The notes under the pieces are model-generated. The model was not told where the DNA came from. It did not search any database and saw only the letters and a list, made by a program, of their open reading frames with translations. A stretch of 64,000 nt of DNA from UBA12087 sp964370815 (GTDB lineage Bacteria; Chloroflexota; Anaerolineae; Anaerolineales; Villigracilaceae), in NCBI GenBank assembly GCA_964370815.1, contig CAYJKQ010000002.1, positions 1-64,000 on the forward strand. The letters run 5' to 3'. How positions within the stretch are numbered: position 1 is the first letter of the stretch; every line of letters begins with the position of its first letter. Below are positions 41,559-49,814 of this stretch, one piece after another. A program made the translations under genes and the position numbers.

Positions 41559-42353
41559 ATGCGATGGATCTATCTCTCTCCTCATCTTGATGATGCTGTC
41601 CTGTCATGTGGTGGTTTGATCCGTGAACAGACATTGTCTAAAATACAAGTCGAGATCTGGACTATTTGTAGTGGGGATCCTCCCCCTGGAGAGCTATCCC
41701 CTTTTGCAAAATTACTGCACACAAGATGGGGTACAGAAATTGATACGTCCAGTCTACGTCGTGCTGAGGATGTTGCTGCTTGCCAAATTATTGGTGCAAG
41801 GCACAGGCATCTGCCTATTTTGGATTGTATCTACCGTCAATCCAAAGATGGTCATTGGTTGTACCCCAGTGAAGAATCCATTTTCGGAATACTCTCTGTG
41901 GAAGATGCGGGAACGGTATTCACTCTGCAAACTTTCCTGGCAACCATTCTTAAACCTGACGATGTTCTTGTGATCCCGTTAACGATTGGCAACCATGTCG
42001 ACCATCAACTGGTTCGAATTGCCGCAGAAGGACTGGGAGGACGTCCCTTGCTCTATTTTGCAGATGTACCTTATGTGATCGAACACCCAGAAAAAGTTTT
42101 GGAAGTAACACAGAATTTTAAATCGCAATTGTACAATTTTTCGCTACCAGCTCTGACTTCCTGGCAGGAATCCATCCAAGCATATCGATCACAGCTTGAT
42201 GTATTATTCAAAGGTGTGGAGAATATGTATGCGACCATAGACCAGTATTACCAAAAAGAAAAAGGACTTCGTCTATGGAGTCAGGATAAGGATCATCCAT
42301 TTTCCAAGCCTGACAATAATTTCGTTGTAAACCAAACAAGTTTGTGTAATTAA
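41559..42353 (+). CDS. PIG-L/LmbE-family deacetylase
   Basis: A 264-residue zinc-dependent N-deacetylase-like protein. The zinc motif is SPHLDDAVLSCGG (about residues 7-19) and the later histidines are in GNHVDHQLV (about 147-155). Family members remove acetyl groups from GlcNAc-type sugars (GlcNAc-PI, mycothiol and bacillithiol intermediates, and others). It follows the SbcD-like gene by 5 bases. It lies 2.5 kb before the amino-sugar cluster, but greA and lysS separate the two, so a shared pathway is not certain. Confidence 0.82.
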   Translation: MRWIYLSPHLDDAVLSCGGLIREQTLSKIQVEIWTICSGDPPPGELSPFAKLLHTRWGTEIDTSSLRRAEDVAACQIIGARHRHLPILDCIYRQSKDGHWLYPSEESIFGILSVEDAGTVFTLQTFLATILKPDDVLVIPLTIGNHVDHQLVRIAAEGLGGRPLLYFADVPYVIEHPEKVLEVTQNFKSQLYNFSLPALTSWQESIQAYRSQLDVLFKGVENMYATIDQYYQKEKGLRLWSQDKDHPFSKPDNNFVVNQTSLCN

Positions 42354-42423
42354 TTTTCTATATTAATGGAAAAAACTTCCAATAGTCGTCTTGCTTTTGG
42401 TTATAAAACATGATATATTATTC

Positions 42424-42445
42424 TCCGGGTAGGAATAGAACCTAC
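42424..42445 (-). other. tRNA T-arm-like remnant
   Basis: The minus strand reads GTAGG-TTCTATT-CCTAC, a five-pair stem with a GTTCNANNC loop exactly like a tRNA T-arm, followed by CCGGAGA in place of an acceptor 3' strand. No matching 5' acceptor, D-arm or anticodon arm of normal size is found upstream on that strand, so it is not a working tRNA. It could be a fossil or chance match. Confidence 0.3.
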
Positions 42446-42449
42446 AACA

Positions 42450-42486
42450 GACGCATCTCTTAATCGGGATGCATCAATTTTTTTTA
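42450..42486 (+). terminator. Terminator before greA
   Basis: The stem gcatctc / gggatgc around ttaatc is extended outward by a few more pairs and followed by aattttttttag. It ends transcription from the C39-SbcD-PIG-L unit. Confidence 0.75.
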
Positions 42487-42501
42487 GACTGGATACAAAC
42501 A

Positions 42502-42963
42502 ATGCCAATCACTTTCTTAACCCCTGAAGGCTTCAAGAAGCTTCAGGATGAATTGGAATATCTCCGTACGACCAAACGTAACGAAGTTGCTGAACGTTTG
42601 CATGAAGCCATGGATGGTGGTGAACTGATCGAAAACGCAGAATATGAAGCTGCCAAGAATGAGCAGTCTTTTGTTGAAGGGCGCATCCAGGAGTTGGATC
42701 TCATTCTTGCGACTGCCCGCGAGATCAGTAATGGAGGGAACGGGGATTCTGTCCAAGTGGGATCCAAAGTCACCATTCAAGAGGATGGAGGAGAGCTCGA
42801 ATCCTACACTATCGTAGGTGCAGCAGAAGCCAATCCTCGCGAAGGTCTGATCTCAAACGAATCCCCCATCGGTAAAGCACTTTTAAATCACGGTTGCGGA
42901 GATAAAGTTACTGTGGAAGCTCCAGGTGGATCTTTCAAGGTAGTGATAATCAAGGTTGAGTGA
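42502..42963 (+). CDS. greA: Transcription elongation factor GreA, paralogue 1
   Basis: A 153-residue GreA that binds the RNA polymerase secondary channel and stimulates cleavage of backtracked RNA. The coiled-coil N-terminus starts MPITFLTPEGFKKLQDELEY. The tip reads GGELIENAEYEAA; the first tip acid, usually Asp41 in E. coli numbering, is Glu here, while the second acid is kept. The C-terminal FKBP-like part has VTIQEDGGELESYTIVGAAE and ESPIGKALLNH. I choose the ATG at 42502; the longer frame upstream lies in the terminator. It is followed by a terminator and then lysS. A second greA is at 62626. Confidence 0.93.
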   Translation: MPITFLTPEGFKKLQDELEYLRTTKRNEVAERLHEAMDGGELIENAEYEAAKNEQSFVEGRIQELDLILATAREISNGGNGDSVQVGSKVTIQEDGGELESYTIVGAAEANPREGLISNESPIGKALLNHGCGDKVTVEAPGGSFKVVIIKVE

Positions 42964-42984
42964 TGCGGGGCATAAATTAATTTA

Positions 42985-43021
42985 CCCCGCGCTACCCATT
43001 ATGGGAGGCGCGGGTTTTGTT
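42985..43021 (+). terminator. Terminator between greA and lysS
   Basis: The stem cccgcg...tgggaggcgcggg with a ccca/tggg inner stem around tta is followed by ttttgtttc. An overlapping AT-rich palindrome, gcggggcataaattaattta and cccgc, precedes it. Confidence 0.75.
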
Positions 43022-43035
43022 TCTTACGAGGTATC

Positions 43036-44574
43036 ATGACAGAATATACTTCTCTTGAAAAAATCCGCCTTGAAAAAATCGGTCAGCTCAAAGCTGAAGG
43101 CATAGATCCATTTCCACATCGCAGCCAGCGTACGCATACCAGCCAGCAAGCCATCACAACCCTGGAGATTTCAGAAAAAGTAACCGATCCGGAAGTACCG
43201 GTGGATGAAGTATGCGTCACCCTTGTGGGGCGCATCCGTGCAACACGCCCAATGGGGAAGCTAACCTTCGCCCATATTGAAGATGGATTTGGCCGTATTC
43301 AAATCTTTTTACGGATCAATGAACTGGGACAGGAAAGGATCGATTTTTTTAATGACAAACTTGACTTAGGCGACTTTGTTCAAGCCAGTGGCAAGATGAT
43401 GCGTACACGATCCGGTGAACCTACGCTGCTGGTAGAAGATTTTAGTATACTAGCAAAGGCAGTTTCTCCGTTGCCGGCTGACAAAGATGAAACCCTGGAA
43501 GACGGGACAGTCATCCGTCATGCAGCACTGGAAGACTCGGAGCTGCGTGCCCGCCAACGTTATGCTGACCTGGCAGTCAACCCGGATGCCCGAAAAGTAT
43601 TCCGCACCCGCTCAGCCATCATTCGAAGTCTGCGAGATTTTTTGAATGATCACGACTTTTTAGAAGTTGAGACTCCGATCTTGCAACCTATCTATGGTGG
43701 TGCAGCAGCCAAACCATTTATCACTTACCATAATCAACTCAAACAGAATCTGTTCCTGAGAATTTCCTTCGAACTTTACCTCAAACGATTATTGGTAGGA
43801 AACCTGGAACGAGTGTATGAGATCGGGCGGGACTTTCGCAACGAAGGCATATCATTTAAACATAACCCTGAATTTACCCAACTGGAATTCTACTGGGCGT
43901 ATGCGGATTATTTACAGGTTATGGATCTAACGGAGCAAATGATCGCATATACTGCCACCCAAGTATTGGGAAAAACAAAAATCACCTACCAGGGCAAAGA
44001 ACTTGATTTTACTCCTCCCTGGAGAAGGCTGGAAATGCGCCAGGGATTATTGGATGTAACCGGTATCGACATTGCCGCTCATCCAACAGCCGCGAGTTTG
44101 TTGGAAGCATTGAAGAATTTGGATAAAACTCCCAACCCAAATTCAACTCGTGGCAAACTGATTGATTTCATGATAAGCGAATTCCTTGAACCCACCCTTA
44201 TCCAGCCTACTTTTCTATATGACTATCCGCGTGACATATCACCTCTCGCAAAATCCAAAGCAAACGACCCAATGACGGTAGAACGTTTTGAAGTCTATGC
44301 AGCCGGCTTCGAACTGTGCAACGCCTTTACAGAACTGAACGACCCGCTTGACCAGGAATCACGTTTCCTGGAAATGGGTAGGGATTATTCACAGGATGAT
44401 GAAGAGAAACACCCGATGGATGAGGATTACCTGCGGGCTATGCGTTACGGAATGCCTCCCAATGGTGGATTTGGCATGGGAGTAGACCGACTTGTCATGC
44501 TGATGACGGATAAACACAATATCCGGGATATCCTTCTCTTCCCCCACTTAAGGAGTGATGACCAGAATTTATAA
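43036..44574 (+). CDS. lysS: Lysyl-tRNA synthetase, class II
   Basis: A 512-residue class II synthetase that charges tRNA-Lys. An OB-fold anticodon-binding domain (about 55-160, VTLVGRIRATRPMGKLTFAH) precedes the catalytic domain with motif 1 (DFLEVETPILQPIYGGAAAK, about 213-232), motif 2 (YEIGRDFRNEGIS and HNPEFTQLEFY, about 260-290) and motif 3 (NGGFGMGVDRLVMLMT, about 475-490). Length and order are standard. The ATG has GAGG five bases upstream. A terminator follows. Confidence 0.97.
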   Translation: MTEYTSLEKIRLEKIGQLKAEGIDPFPHRSQRTHTSQQAITTLEISEKVTDPEVPVDEVCVTLVGRIRATRPMGKLTFAHIEDGFGRIQIFLRINELGQERIDFFNDKLDLGDFVQASGKMMRTRSGEPTLLVEDFSILAKAVSPLPADKDETLEDGTVIRHAALEDSELRARQRYADLAVNPDARKVFRTRSAIIRSLRDFLNDHDFLEVETPILQPIYGGAAAKPFITYHNQLKQNLFLRISFELYLKRLLVGNLERVYEIGRDFRNEGISFKHNPEFTQLEFYWAYADYLQVMDLTEQMIAYTATQVLGKTKITYQGKELDFTPPWRRLEMRQGLLDVTGIDIAAHPTAASLLEALKNLDKTPNPNSTRGKLIDFMISEFLEPTLIQPTFLYDYPRDISPLAKSKANDPMTVERFEVYAAGFELCNAFTELNDPLDQESRFLEMGRDYSQDDEEKHPMDEDYLRAMRYGMPPNGGFGMGVDRLVMLMTDKHNIRDILLFPHLRSDDQNL

Positions 44575-44643
44575 GGTCATCAACAAGCGGATGTGCCCAC
44601 ATATTGGGCACTATGGGAGAGAAAAAAATGGTTTTTGCAAGAG

Positions 44644-44690
44644 TCCTCCAAGTGTCGATTTACATGAAACACTCGGAGGATTTCTTTATT
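44644..44690 (+). terminator. Terminator of lysS
   Basis: The arms tcctccaagtgt and acactcggagga pair with one mismatch around a 13-base loop and are followed by tttcttt. Confidence 0.85.
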
Positions 44691-44825
44691 AAGTATTTAA
44701 CAAATATTCATATGCTCTAAGGAAATTAAATCCCTGTTGACAAGTTTTTTTTATGATTGTAAACTAAACCTAGTGAACCAGATCTATCGTAGCTCACACA
44801 CCACTGAATACAATAGAGGCAAGGG

Positions 44826-45797
44826 ATGAACCAAATACTAGCCAACCTACCTAGTACCAGTCTGATCCCTTTCTCTGAAATCGACGAAAAACGACCTGTG
44901 TTGCTGGTCACTTCAACTCCAGCCTGGACCGCAGTTCAGAATAGTCTGACAGGATTGCATATTACAGACCGGCTTGAACCATTTGAGGCAACACTGGCTG
45001 CATGGGACAATCTGCTTGCTTCCTTAGTAGATTGTCCTGCAGAAGTGGTCTATTCTGTTGGGGGAGGCTTGACAGCCGATGCCGCCAAATATTTTTCAGC
45101 CAAACTGAACCTTCCCCTTGTGGTGCTACCCACTGCATTATCCGTGGATGCATTTCTTACCGCAGCCTCCGGTATCCGCCACGATGGATGTGTTCACTAT
45201 ATCCCGACCAAAGTTCCCGAACAACTCATACTGGATCTGGATGTCATTGCCCGCGCTCCAACCTGGATCCGGGCTGCAGGTATCACGGACGTTCTTTCGA
45301 TCGCGACCGGATGCTGGGATTGGAAATTCGCACATGAAAGAGGGAAAAATCCAGCGGGGATGGAGTTCATGCCATGGGTTTATGAAAATGCTCAAACCAT
45401 CTTAAGAGGTGTGATGGATTGTGCCGAGGCTGCCGGTCGTGGCGACCAGCAGGGTTTGAAAAGTCTGTATGACTGCCTGGCCATGGAAGTCCAACTATGC
45501 AACCAGATCGGTCACGCCCGGCCCGAGGAAGGCTCCGAGCATTATTTTGCCTATTGTGCGGAACAGTTGACCGGTTCGGGTTGGCCGCATGGTGACCTGG
45601 TGGGTCCCGGTATTCTCCTAATGGCAGAACGCCAGGGGCAGGATCTGCGCCCATTGAAAGCCGCCCTCAAAGACTGCGCCATCCCTCTGGACCGGATCCC
45701 AACTGAAATGGTTTCCCAGACACTTGCACACCTCCCGGATTATTGCAGGGAACATTCCCTCCCCTTCGGGATCGCGCATATTCCCGAGGAGGAATAA
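44826..45797 (+). CDS. Glycerol-1-phosphate dehydrogenase-like iron/zinc alcohol dehydrogenase
   Basis: A 323-residue NAD(P)-dependent dehydrogenase of the G1P-dehydrogenase/dehydroquinate-synthase superfamily. GGGLTADAAKYFSAKL (about 79-94) binds the nucleotide; PTALSVDAFLTAASGIR (about 101-117) contains the metal Asp; later EEGSEHYFAY (about 237-246) and WPHGDLVG (about 256-263) supply the metal histidines. True G1P dehydrogenases make the archaeal lipid backbone, but bacterial relatives serve other sugar-polyol reactions, and the same superfamily includes sugar-phosphate cyclases. First gene of the plus-strand sugar cluster; its stop overlaps the next start (TAATG), so the two are translationally coupled. 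The substrate is unknown. Confidence 0.75.
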   Translation: MNQILANLPSTSLIPFSEIDEKRPVLLVTSTPAWTAVQNSLTGLHITDRLEPFEATLAAWDNLLASLVDCPAEVVYSVGGGLTADAAKYFSAKLNLPLVVLPTALSVDAFLTAASGIRHDGCVHYIPTKVPEQLILDLDVIARAPTWIRAAGITDVLSIATGCWDWKFAHERGKNPAGMEFMPWVYENAQTILRGVMDCAEAAGRGDQQGLKSLYDCLAMEVQLCNQIGHARPEEGSEHYFAYCAEQLTGSGWPHGDLVGPGILLMAERQGQDLRPLKAALKDCAIPLDRIPTEMVSQTLAHLPDYCREHSLPFGIAHIPEEE

Positions 45798-46795
45798 TGA
45801 AATTCGCTATTGCAGGAGCCGGGTATATCGCTGCCATCCATGCACGAGCAGTGACAAACTGCGGTGCACAGGTTGTTGCGGTGGTAGAGAAATATTCCGA
45901 TAAATCCACTGCCTTCGCCAGTCAGTTCGGGATCAAAAGGCAAACTACAACAATGGATGAATTGCTTGAGGATGGTGGCATTGATGCGCTGGTGATCTGT
46001 ACACCCAACTTCCTGCATGCCCCGCAGAGCCTGGCAGCCCTCCAGTCTGGGATCCCAGTGCTGGTGGAAAAGCCAATGTCCTTGAATGCCATCGAAGCAG
46101 AACAGATGCTGTCTGCCAGCCAGACAAGCCGGACTGTATTAATGGTGGCACACTGCTGGCGGTTTGACCCGGACGTGTTGTGGTTAAAAGCGCAGACTGA
46201 AAAGTTGGGTAAGATCATCCGCACCAAAGCCTACGGAGTGCACACTCACTGGGGACCAACCGGATGGTTCACACAAAAGGAATTTGCAGGCGGCGGAGCG
46301 ATGGCAGACATGGGCATTCATGCACTGGATACAACCCGCTTTCTGTTGGGCGACCCACACCCTATTTCGGTGTACGCCAGGATGGGGACCTACTACACAG
46401 ACAACGATGTGGACGATACAGGCATCGTCATTGTCAACTGGGATAACGGGACGGTATCCTATATAGAATCAGGTTGGTGGCAGCCGCACATGGATGGTCC
46501 CGAAGCTGCCACCCAGCTCTATGGAACACAGGGATTCGGTCAACTCTTTCCGACCCAGCTTGAACTGCCAGATGGTAAGAAAAACAATGTGGAGGTCATC
46601 TCTGCTGGTTTTCCCTTCCCGCGCGCTGAGCATTGCCCGCAATCCATGTATGATTCCCAAATGGCTTACTTTATAAACTGTATTAAGGAAGGTAAAACAC
46701 CCGTTCCTGGAGGAGCGGAAGGGTTGGTAAACATGAAGGTTGTGGATTCTGCCTATGAAAGCGCTAAAACCGGAAAGGTAGTGGAGGTGCAATGA
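45797..46795 (+). CDS. Gfo/Idh/MocA-family oxidoreductase
   Basis: A 332-residue NAD(P)-dependent sugar or cyclitol dehydrogenase. The N-terminal Rossmann domain starts KFAIAGAGYIAAIHARAV, with ALVICTPNFLHAPQS (about 72-86) and the catalytic-type VEKPMSLN (about 96-103, the Lys of EKP). The C-terminal alpha/beta domain has GAMADMGIHALDTTRFLLG (about 172-190), with the DxxxH pair. I start it at the ATG at 45797 with GAGGAGG upstream; the frame to 45743 lies inside the preceding gene. Family members oxidise inositol, glucose, GlcNAc-type sugars and others. It is coupled to both neighbours (ATGA overlap with the PIG-L gene). Confidence 0.9.
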   Translation: MKFAIAGAGYIAAIHARAVTNCGAQVVAVVEKYSDKSTAFASQFGIKRQTTTMDELLEDGGIDALVICTPNFLHAPQSLAALQSGIPVLVEKPMSLNAIEAEQMLSASQTSRTVLMVAHCWRFDPDVLWLKAQTEKLGKIIRTKAYGVHTHWGPTGWFTQKEFAGGGAMADMGIHALDTTRFLLGDPHPISVYARMGTYYTDNDVDDTGIVIVNWDNGTVSYIESGWWQPHMDGPEAATQLYGTQGFGQLFPTQLELPDGKKNNVEVISAGFPFPRAEHCPQSMYDSQMAYFINCIKEGKTPVPGGAEGLVNMKVVDSAYESAKTGKVVEVQ

Positions 46796-47538
46796 CAATA
46801 GAATCCCTTATCCCCATCCCCGATATATACTCAGCCAGGCGGATACTATGCATCCAACCCCATTATGATGACAATGACATCGCGGCCGGTGGCATCCTAA
46901 AGTTGCTTAATCAAAAAGGTGCCAAACTGTACTACATCACTGTGACCGACGATCTGATGGGTGTCGTGGATAGCACTCTTTCGACAGAAGCTGCCAAGCA
47001 AGCCCTGAGACGCGATCAGTTCGCAGCCGGAAAGATCATCGGCGTAAAAGAGCATTACTGGCTGGGATACCCGGATGCCGGGAAATATGATTTTTTTGAC
47101 CTTCGCCGCGATCTGCTCAAGTACATGCGCCTCATTCAACCTGATCTCGTTTTCACGCCTGACCCCTGGCTGACCTATGAGGGACATCATGATCACATTC
47201 AGACCGGTTTGGCAACGACGGAAGCGGTCATGTTTTCCGGGATGACGAAGATCGCCTCTTCCGATCCCGAAGTTGATGCGGCATATCAGGGACATTCCAT
47301 CCAGGGAGTTGTTTTCTACTACACCCGTGAACCAAATACCATCGCAGACATTACCCAAAGCTGGGATGACAAAATCTCAGCTGTCCGCAGCTACCAAGCC
47401 CAGTTCGAACCTGACGGTATGGAAGAGCTGGTCATGGCGCTGGAAATGAAATCCCGGCAGGTAGCCATGGAAAGCGGATTCGAGCTTGGTGAACCGCTCA
47501 AGATATTACATCCGATGGCATTGCATTGCGGGTTCTGA
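46792..47538 (+). CDS. PIG-L/LmbE-family deacetylase
   Basis: A 248-residue zinc-dependent deacetylase-like protein. The first zinc motif is QPHYDDNDIAAGG (about 23-35), in place of the usual PHPDDE-type signature, and the later one is YEGHHDHIQTG (about 127-137). Cytosolic, no signal peptide. The start overlaps the previous stop by four bases, so it is made with the Gfo/Idh/MocA enzyme. Together with the other acyl hydrolases in the cluster it suggests N-deacetylation of an amino sugar or glycoside. Confidence 0.85.
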   Translation: MTIESLIPIPDIYSARRILCIQPHYDDNDIAAGGILKLLNQKGAKLYYITVTDDLMGVVDSTLSTEAAKQALRRDQFAAGKIIGVKEHYWLGYPDAGKYDFFDLRRDLLKYMRLIQPDLVFTPDPWLTYEGHHDHIQTGLATTEAVMFSGMTKIASSDPEVDAAYQGHSIQGVVFYYTREPNTIADITQSWDDKISAVRSYQAQFEPDGMEELVMALEMKSRQVAMESGFELGEPLKILHPMALHCGF

Positions 47539-47557
47539 AATTGATGGAGTGATGGAA

Positions 47558-48850
47558 ATGAAGATCACAGTCATCGGGGGTGGTTCGACTTATACGCCTG
47601 AACTGGTGAATGGTTTCCTATCCAGAGTTGACCGTTTGCCACTTACGGAACTCTGGTTGATGGATATTGATCAGGCAAGGCTGGATATCGTCGGCAGGTT
47701 CGCTCAACGAATGGTGATGACCAAAGACCAACCTTTCAAGGTGGTCCTTTCCAACGATCAACGTGAGGCTCTTTGCGGGGCTTCTTATGTCATCACCCAG
47801 TTGCGGGTCGGGAAGATGCCTGCCCGGCGTGGGGACGAGTACCTGGGTAAGCGGCATGGCTTGATCGGGCAGGAAACGACAGGTGTGGGAGGAATGGCGA
47901 AAGCGCTGCGTACCATCCCCGTGATCCTGAAGATCGCAAATGATATGCTTGAAGTAGCACCAGACGCGTTGCTTTTGAACTTCACCAACCCGGCAGGCTT
48001 GATAACTGAAGCGCTTACCCGTTATGCCCCGGATGTGCCAGCAGTGGGAGTCTGCAACGTGGGCATCACCACCAAGATGGAAATACTGGAAAGGCTGGAG
48101 AAAATCACCGGTCAAAAGATCGCATCTGAGCGCGTTGTTCTGAAAACACTCGGGCTTAACCACCTTACCTGGCATTACGGTTTTACTGTGGACAATGAAG
48201 ATATCTGGTCGCAGATCTTCCCAGCTTTTATTGAGAGGATAAGACAGGAAACAGACCCCGAATGGGACATTCATACACTCGAATCACTCGGAATGATCCC
48301 CAACCCGTACCTGAAGTATTATTACTATACCGAAAAAAACCTCAAAAAGCAGGAAAACTGGCCACCCTCGCGAGCGGAAGAAGTAATGGAAATCGAGAGC
48401 GACCTGTTGCGTGAATACGCCGATCCCGCCAGGAGTGTCCCTCCCGATGGCTTGATGAAGAGAGGCGGTGCCTACTATTCGACATTGGCTACCCAGTTGA
48501 TCGATTCCCACCATAACAACCTCGGACAAATCCACACCGTCAATGTGCGAAACAATGGTGCCGTCAAAGATTGGACTGAAGACTGGGTACTGGAAATACC
48601 TGCCAGAGTAGATCAAACTGGTATCCACCCGCTCGAAGCGACCGCCTTACCAGACGCTTGTTTTGGATTGATCGCCGCGGTTAAAATGTACGAGCTTCTC
48701 ACTGTCCAGGCAGCAGTATACAGGGATAGGAAGGCTGCTACCCAGGCATTGCTGGTTCATCCACTTGGACCGAGTGCAGACAAGATACAGAATGTATTGG
48801 AGGATATGCTGGAAACTAACCATCAATGGCTACCGCGATTTTTCAAATAA
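47558..48850 (+). CDS. GH4-family glycosidase (6-phospho-glycosidase or alpha-galactosidase type)
   Basis: A 430-residue NAD- and metal-dependent glycosidase that cleaves by oxidation, elimination and reduction, not by acid-base hydrolysis. KITVIGGGSTYTPELVNGFL (about 2-21) is the NAD fold; TNPAGLITEA and CNVGITTKMEILERL (about 170-185) carry the metal-ligand Cys; GLNHLTWHYG (about 205) carries the His; KRGGAYYSTLATQLIDS (about 301-317) the Tyr base. The ATG at 47558 is preferred: GGAG lies 8 bases before. An ATG two codons earlier is too close to it. The lack of a visible PTS nearby suggests a non-phosphorylated substrate, or one phosphorylated by the kinase in this cluster. Confidence 0.88.
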   Translation: MKITVIGGGSTYTPELVNGFLSRVDRLPLTELWLMDIDQARLDIVGRFAQRMVMTKDQPFKVVLSNDQREALCGASYVITQLRVGKMPARRGDEYLGKRHGLIGQETTGVGGMAKALRTIPVILKIANDMLEVAPDALLLNFTNPAGLITEALTRYAPDVPAVGVCNVGITTKMEILERLEKITGQKIASERVVLKTLGLNHLTWHYGFTVDNEDIWSQIFPAFIERIRQETDPEWDIHTLESLGMIPNPYLKYYYYTEKNLKKQENWPPSRAEEVMEIESDLLREYADPARSVPPDGLMKRGGAYYSTLATQLIDSHHNNLGQIHTVNVRNNGAVKDWTEDWVLEIPARVDQTGIHPLEATALPDACFGLIAAVKMYELLTVQAAVYRDRKAATQALLVHPLGPSADKIQNVLEDMLETNHQWLPRFFK

Positions 48851-48878
48851 ACTTGAATCTCAAGATAAAGGACAAAAC

Positions 48879-49778
48879 ATGAATCCCAACCCTCTTCTCA
48901 AGAAACTTGGTTATTCAAACACTGACAGACTTGTTATCATCCATGTCGATGACGTGGGTATGTGCCATGCTTCCCTGCAGGGTTTCAAGGACCTGTGGGA
49001 ATTCGGCACGATCTCATCCGGGGCAGTGATGGTGCCCTGCCCGTGGTTCCCGGCGGTAGCGGATTGGGCACGTCACAATCCAAACGTCGATCTGGGTGTG
49101 CATGGGACAGTCAATTCGGAGTGGGATGGCTACCGTTGGGGTCCTGTCTCGACACGGGATCAAATATCAGGCTTGATGGATAAGGATGGTTATTTTCACC
49201 AGAGGGAACCAGCCGCCTGGGAAAACGCCGATCCCGAGGCAGTTCGCATCGAAGTCGATACCCAGGCAGAACGTGCTCTGGAAGCCGGGATCAATATCAC
49301 CCATATCGATACACACATGGGTACAATCACCAATCCCAAATTCATCGCCGGTTACCTGCAAACACTGAACCGCTTCAAAACGCCCGGCATGATGCCACGT
49401 CTGGATGCGCAGGGATTCATAGCGCTGGGTTTCAACCAAGAAGATGCCGGGATGTTCGCTGGAATGATCGGGCAACTGGAAGAACAGGGTTTCCCTATGA
49501 TCGATGGGATCGACTATCTCTCGCTGGAAGATCCGACCAACCAGATCGAGATCGCCAAACAAAAACTAGGTGCACTCCCTGTTGGAATCACACACTTCCT
49601 GATGCATCCGGCGGTTGACACAGGCGAACTGCGCGCTATCACACCCGACTGGGAATGCCGGGTGGCGAATTATAACGCTTTCATGAGCCAGGAAATCAAA
49701 AATTACATCAAAAATGCAGGTTTCCAGGTGATCGGGTACAAGCCGATCCAGGACCTGATGCAAAGCGATAAATCGTAA
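48879..49778 (+). CDS. ChbG/YdjC-family carbohydrate deacetylase
   Basis: A 299-residue metal-dependent N-deacetylase; ChbG of E. coli removes one acetyl group from chitobiose-type sugars. LVIIHVDDVGMCHASLQGFK (about 17-36) carries the DD metal/base pair, VDLGVHGTVNSEW (about 72-84) and ITHIDTHMGTI (about 139-149) the histidines. I start at the ATG at 48879, which has AGGA upstream; the longer frame lies inside the GH4 gene. A third fold with N-deacetylase function within 3 kb of two PIG-L genes is notable. Confidence 0.87.
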   Translation: MNPNPLLKKLGYSNTDRLVIIHVDDVGMCHASLQGFKDLWEFGTISSGAVMVPCPWFPAVADWARHNPNVDLGVHGTVNSEWDGYRWGPVSTRDQISGLMDKDGYFHQREPAAWENADPEAVRIEVDTQAERALEAGINITHIDTHMGTITNPKFIAGYLQTLNRFKTPGMMPRLDAQGFIALGFNQEDAGMFAGMIGQLEEQGFPMIDGIDYLSLEDPTNQIEIAKQKLGALPVGITHFLMHPAVDTGELRAITPDWECRVANYNAFMSQEIKNYIKNAGFQVIGYKPIQDLMQSDKS

Positions 49779-49814
49779 TCACTCACCCTGCATGCCTTAG
49801 CCAAAGGAGAAAAG

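Noticed and set aside
42424..42486. Complete tRNA gene on the minus strand
   Set aside because: Only the T-arm fits; the neighbouring hairpin has an even-sized arm and a poly-T tail, as in a terminator, and there is no acceptor partner.
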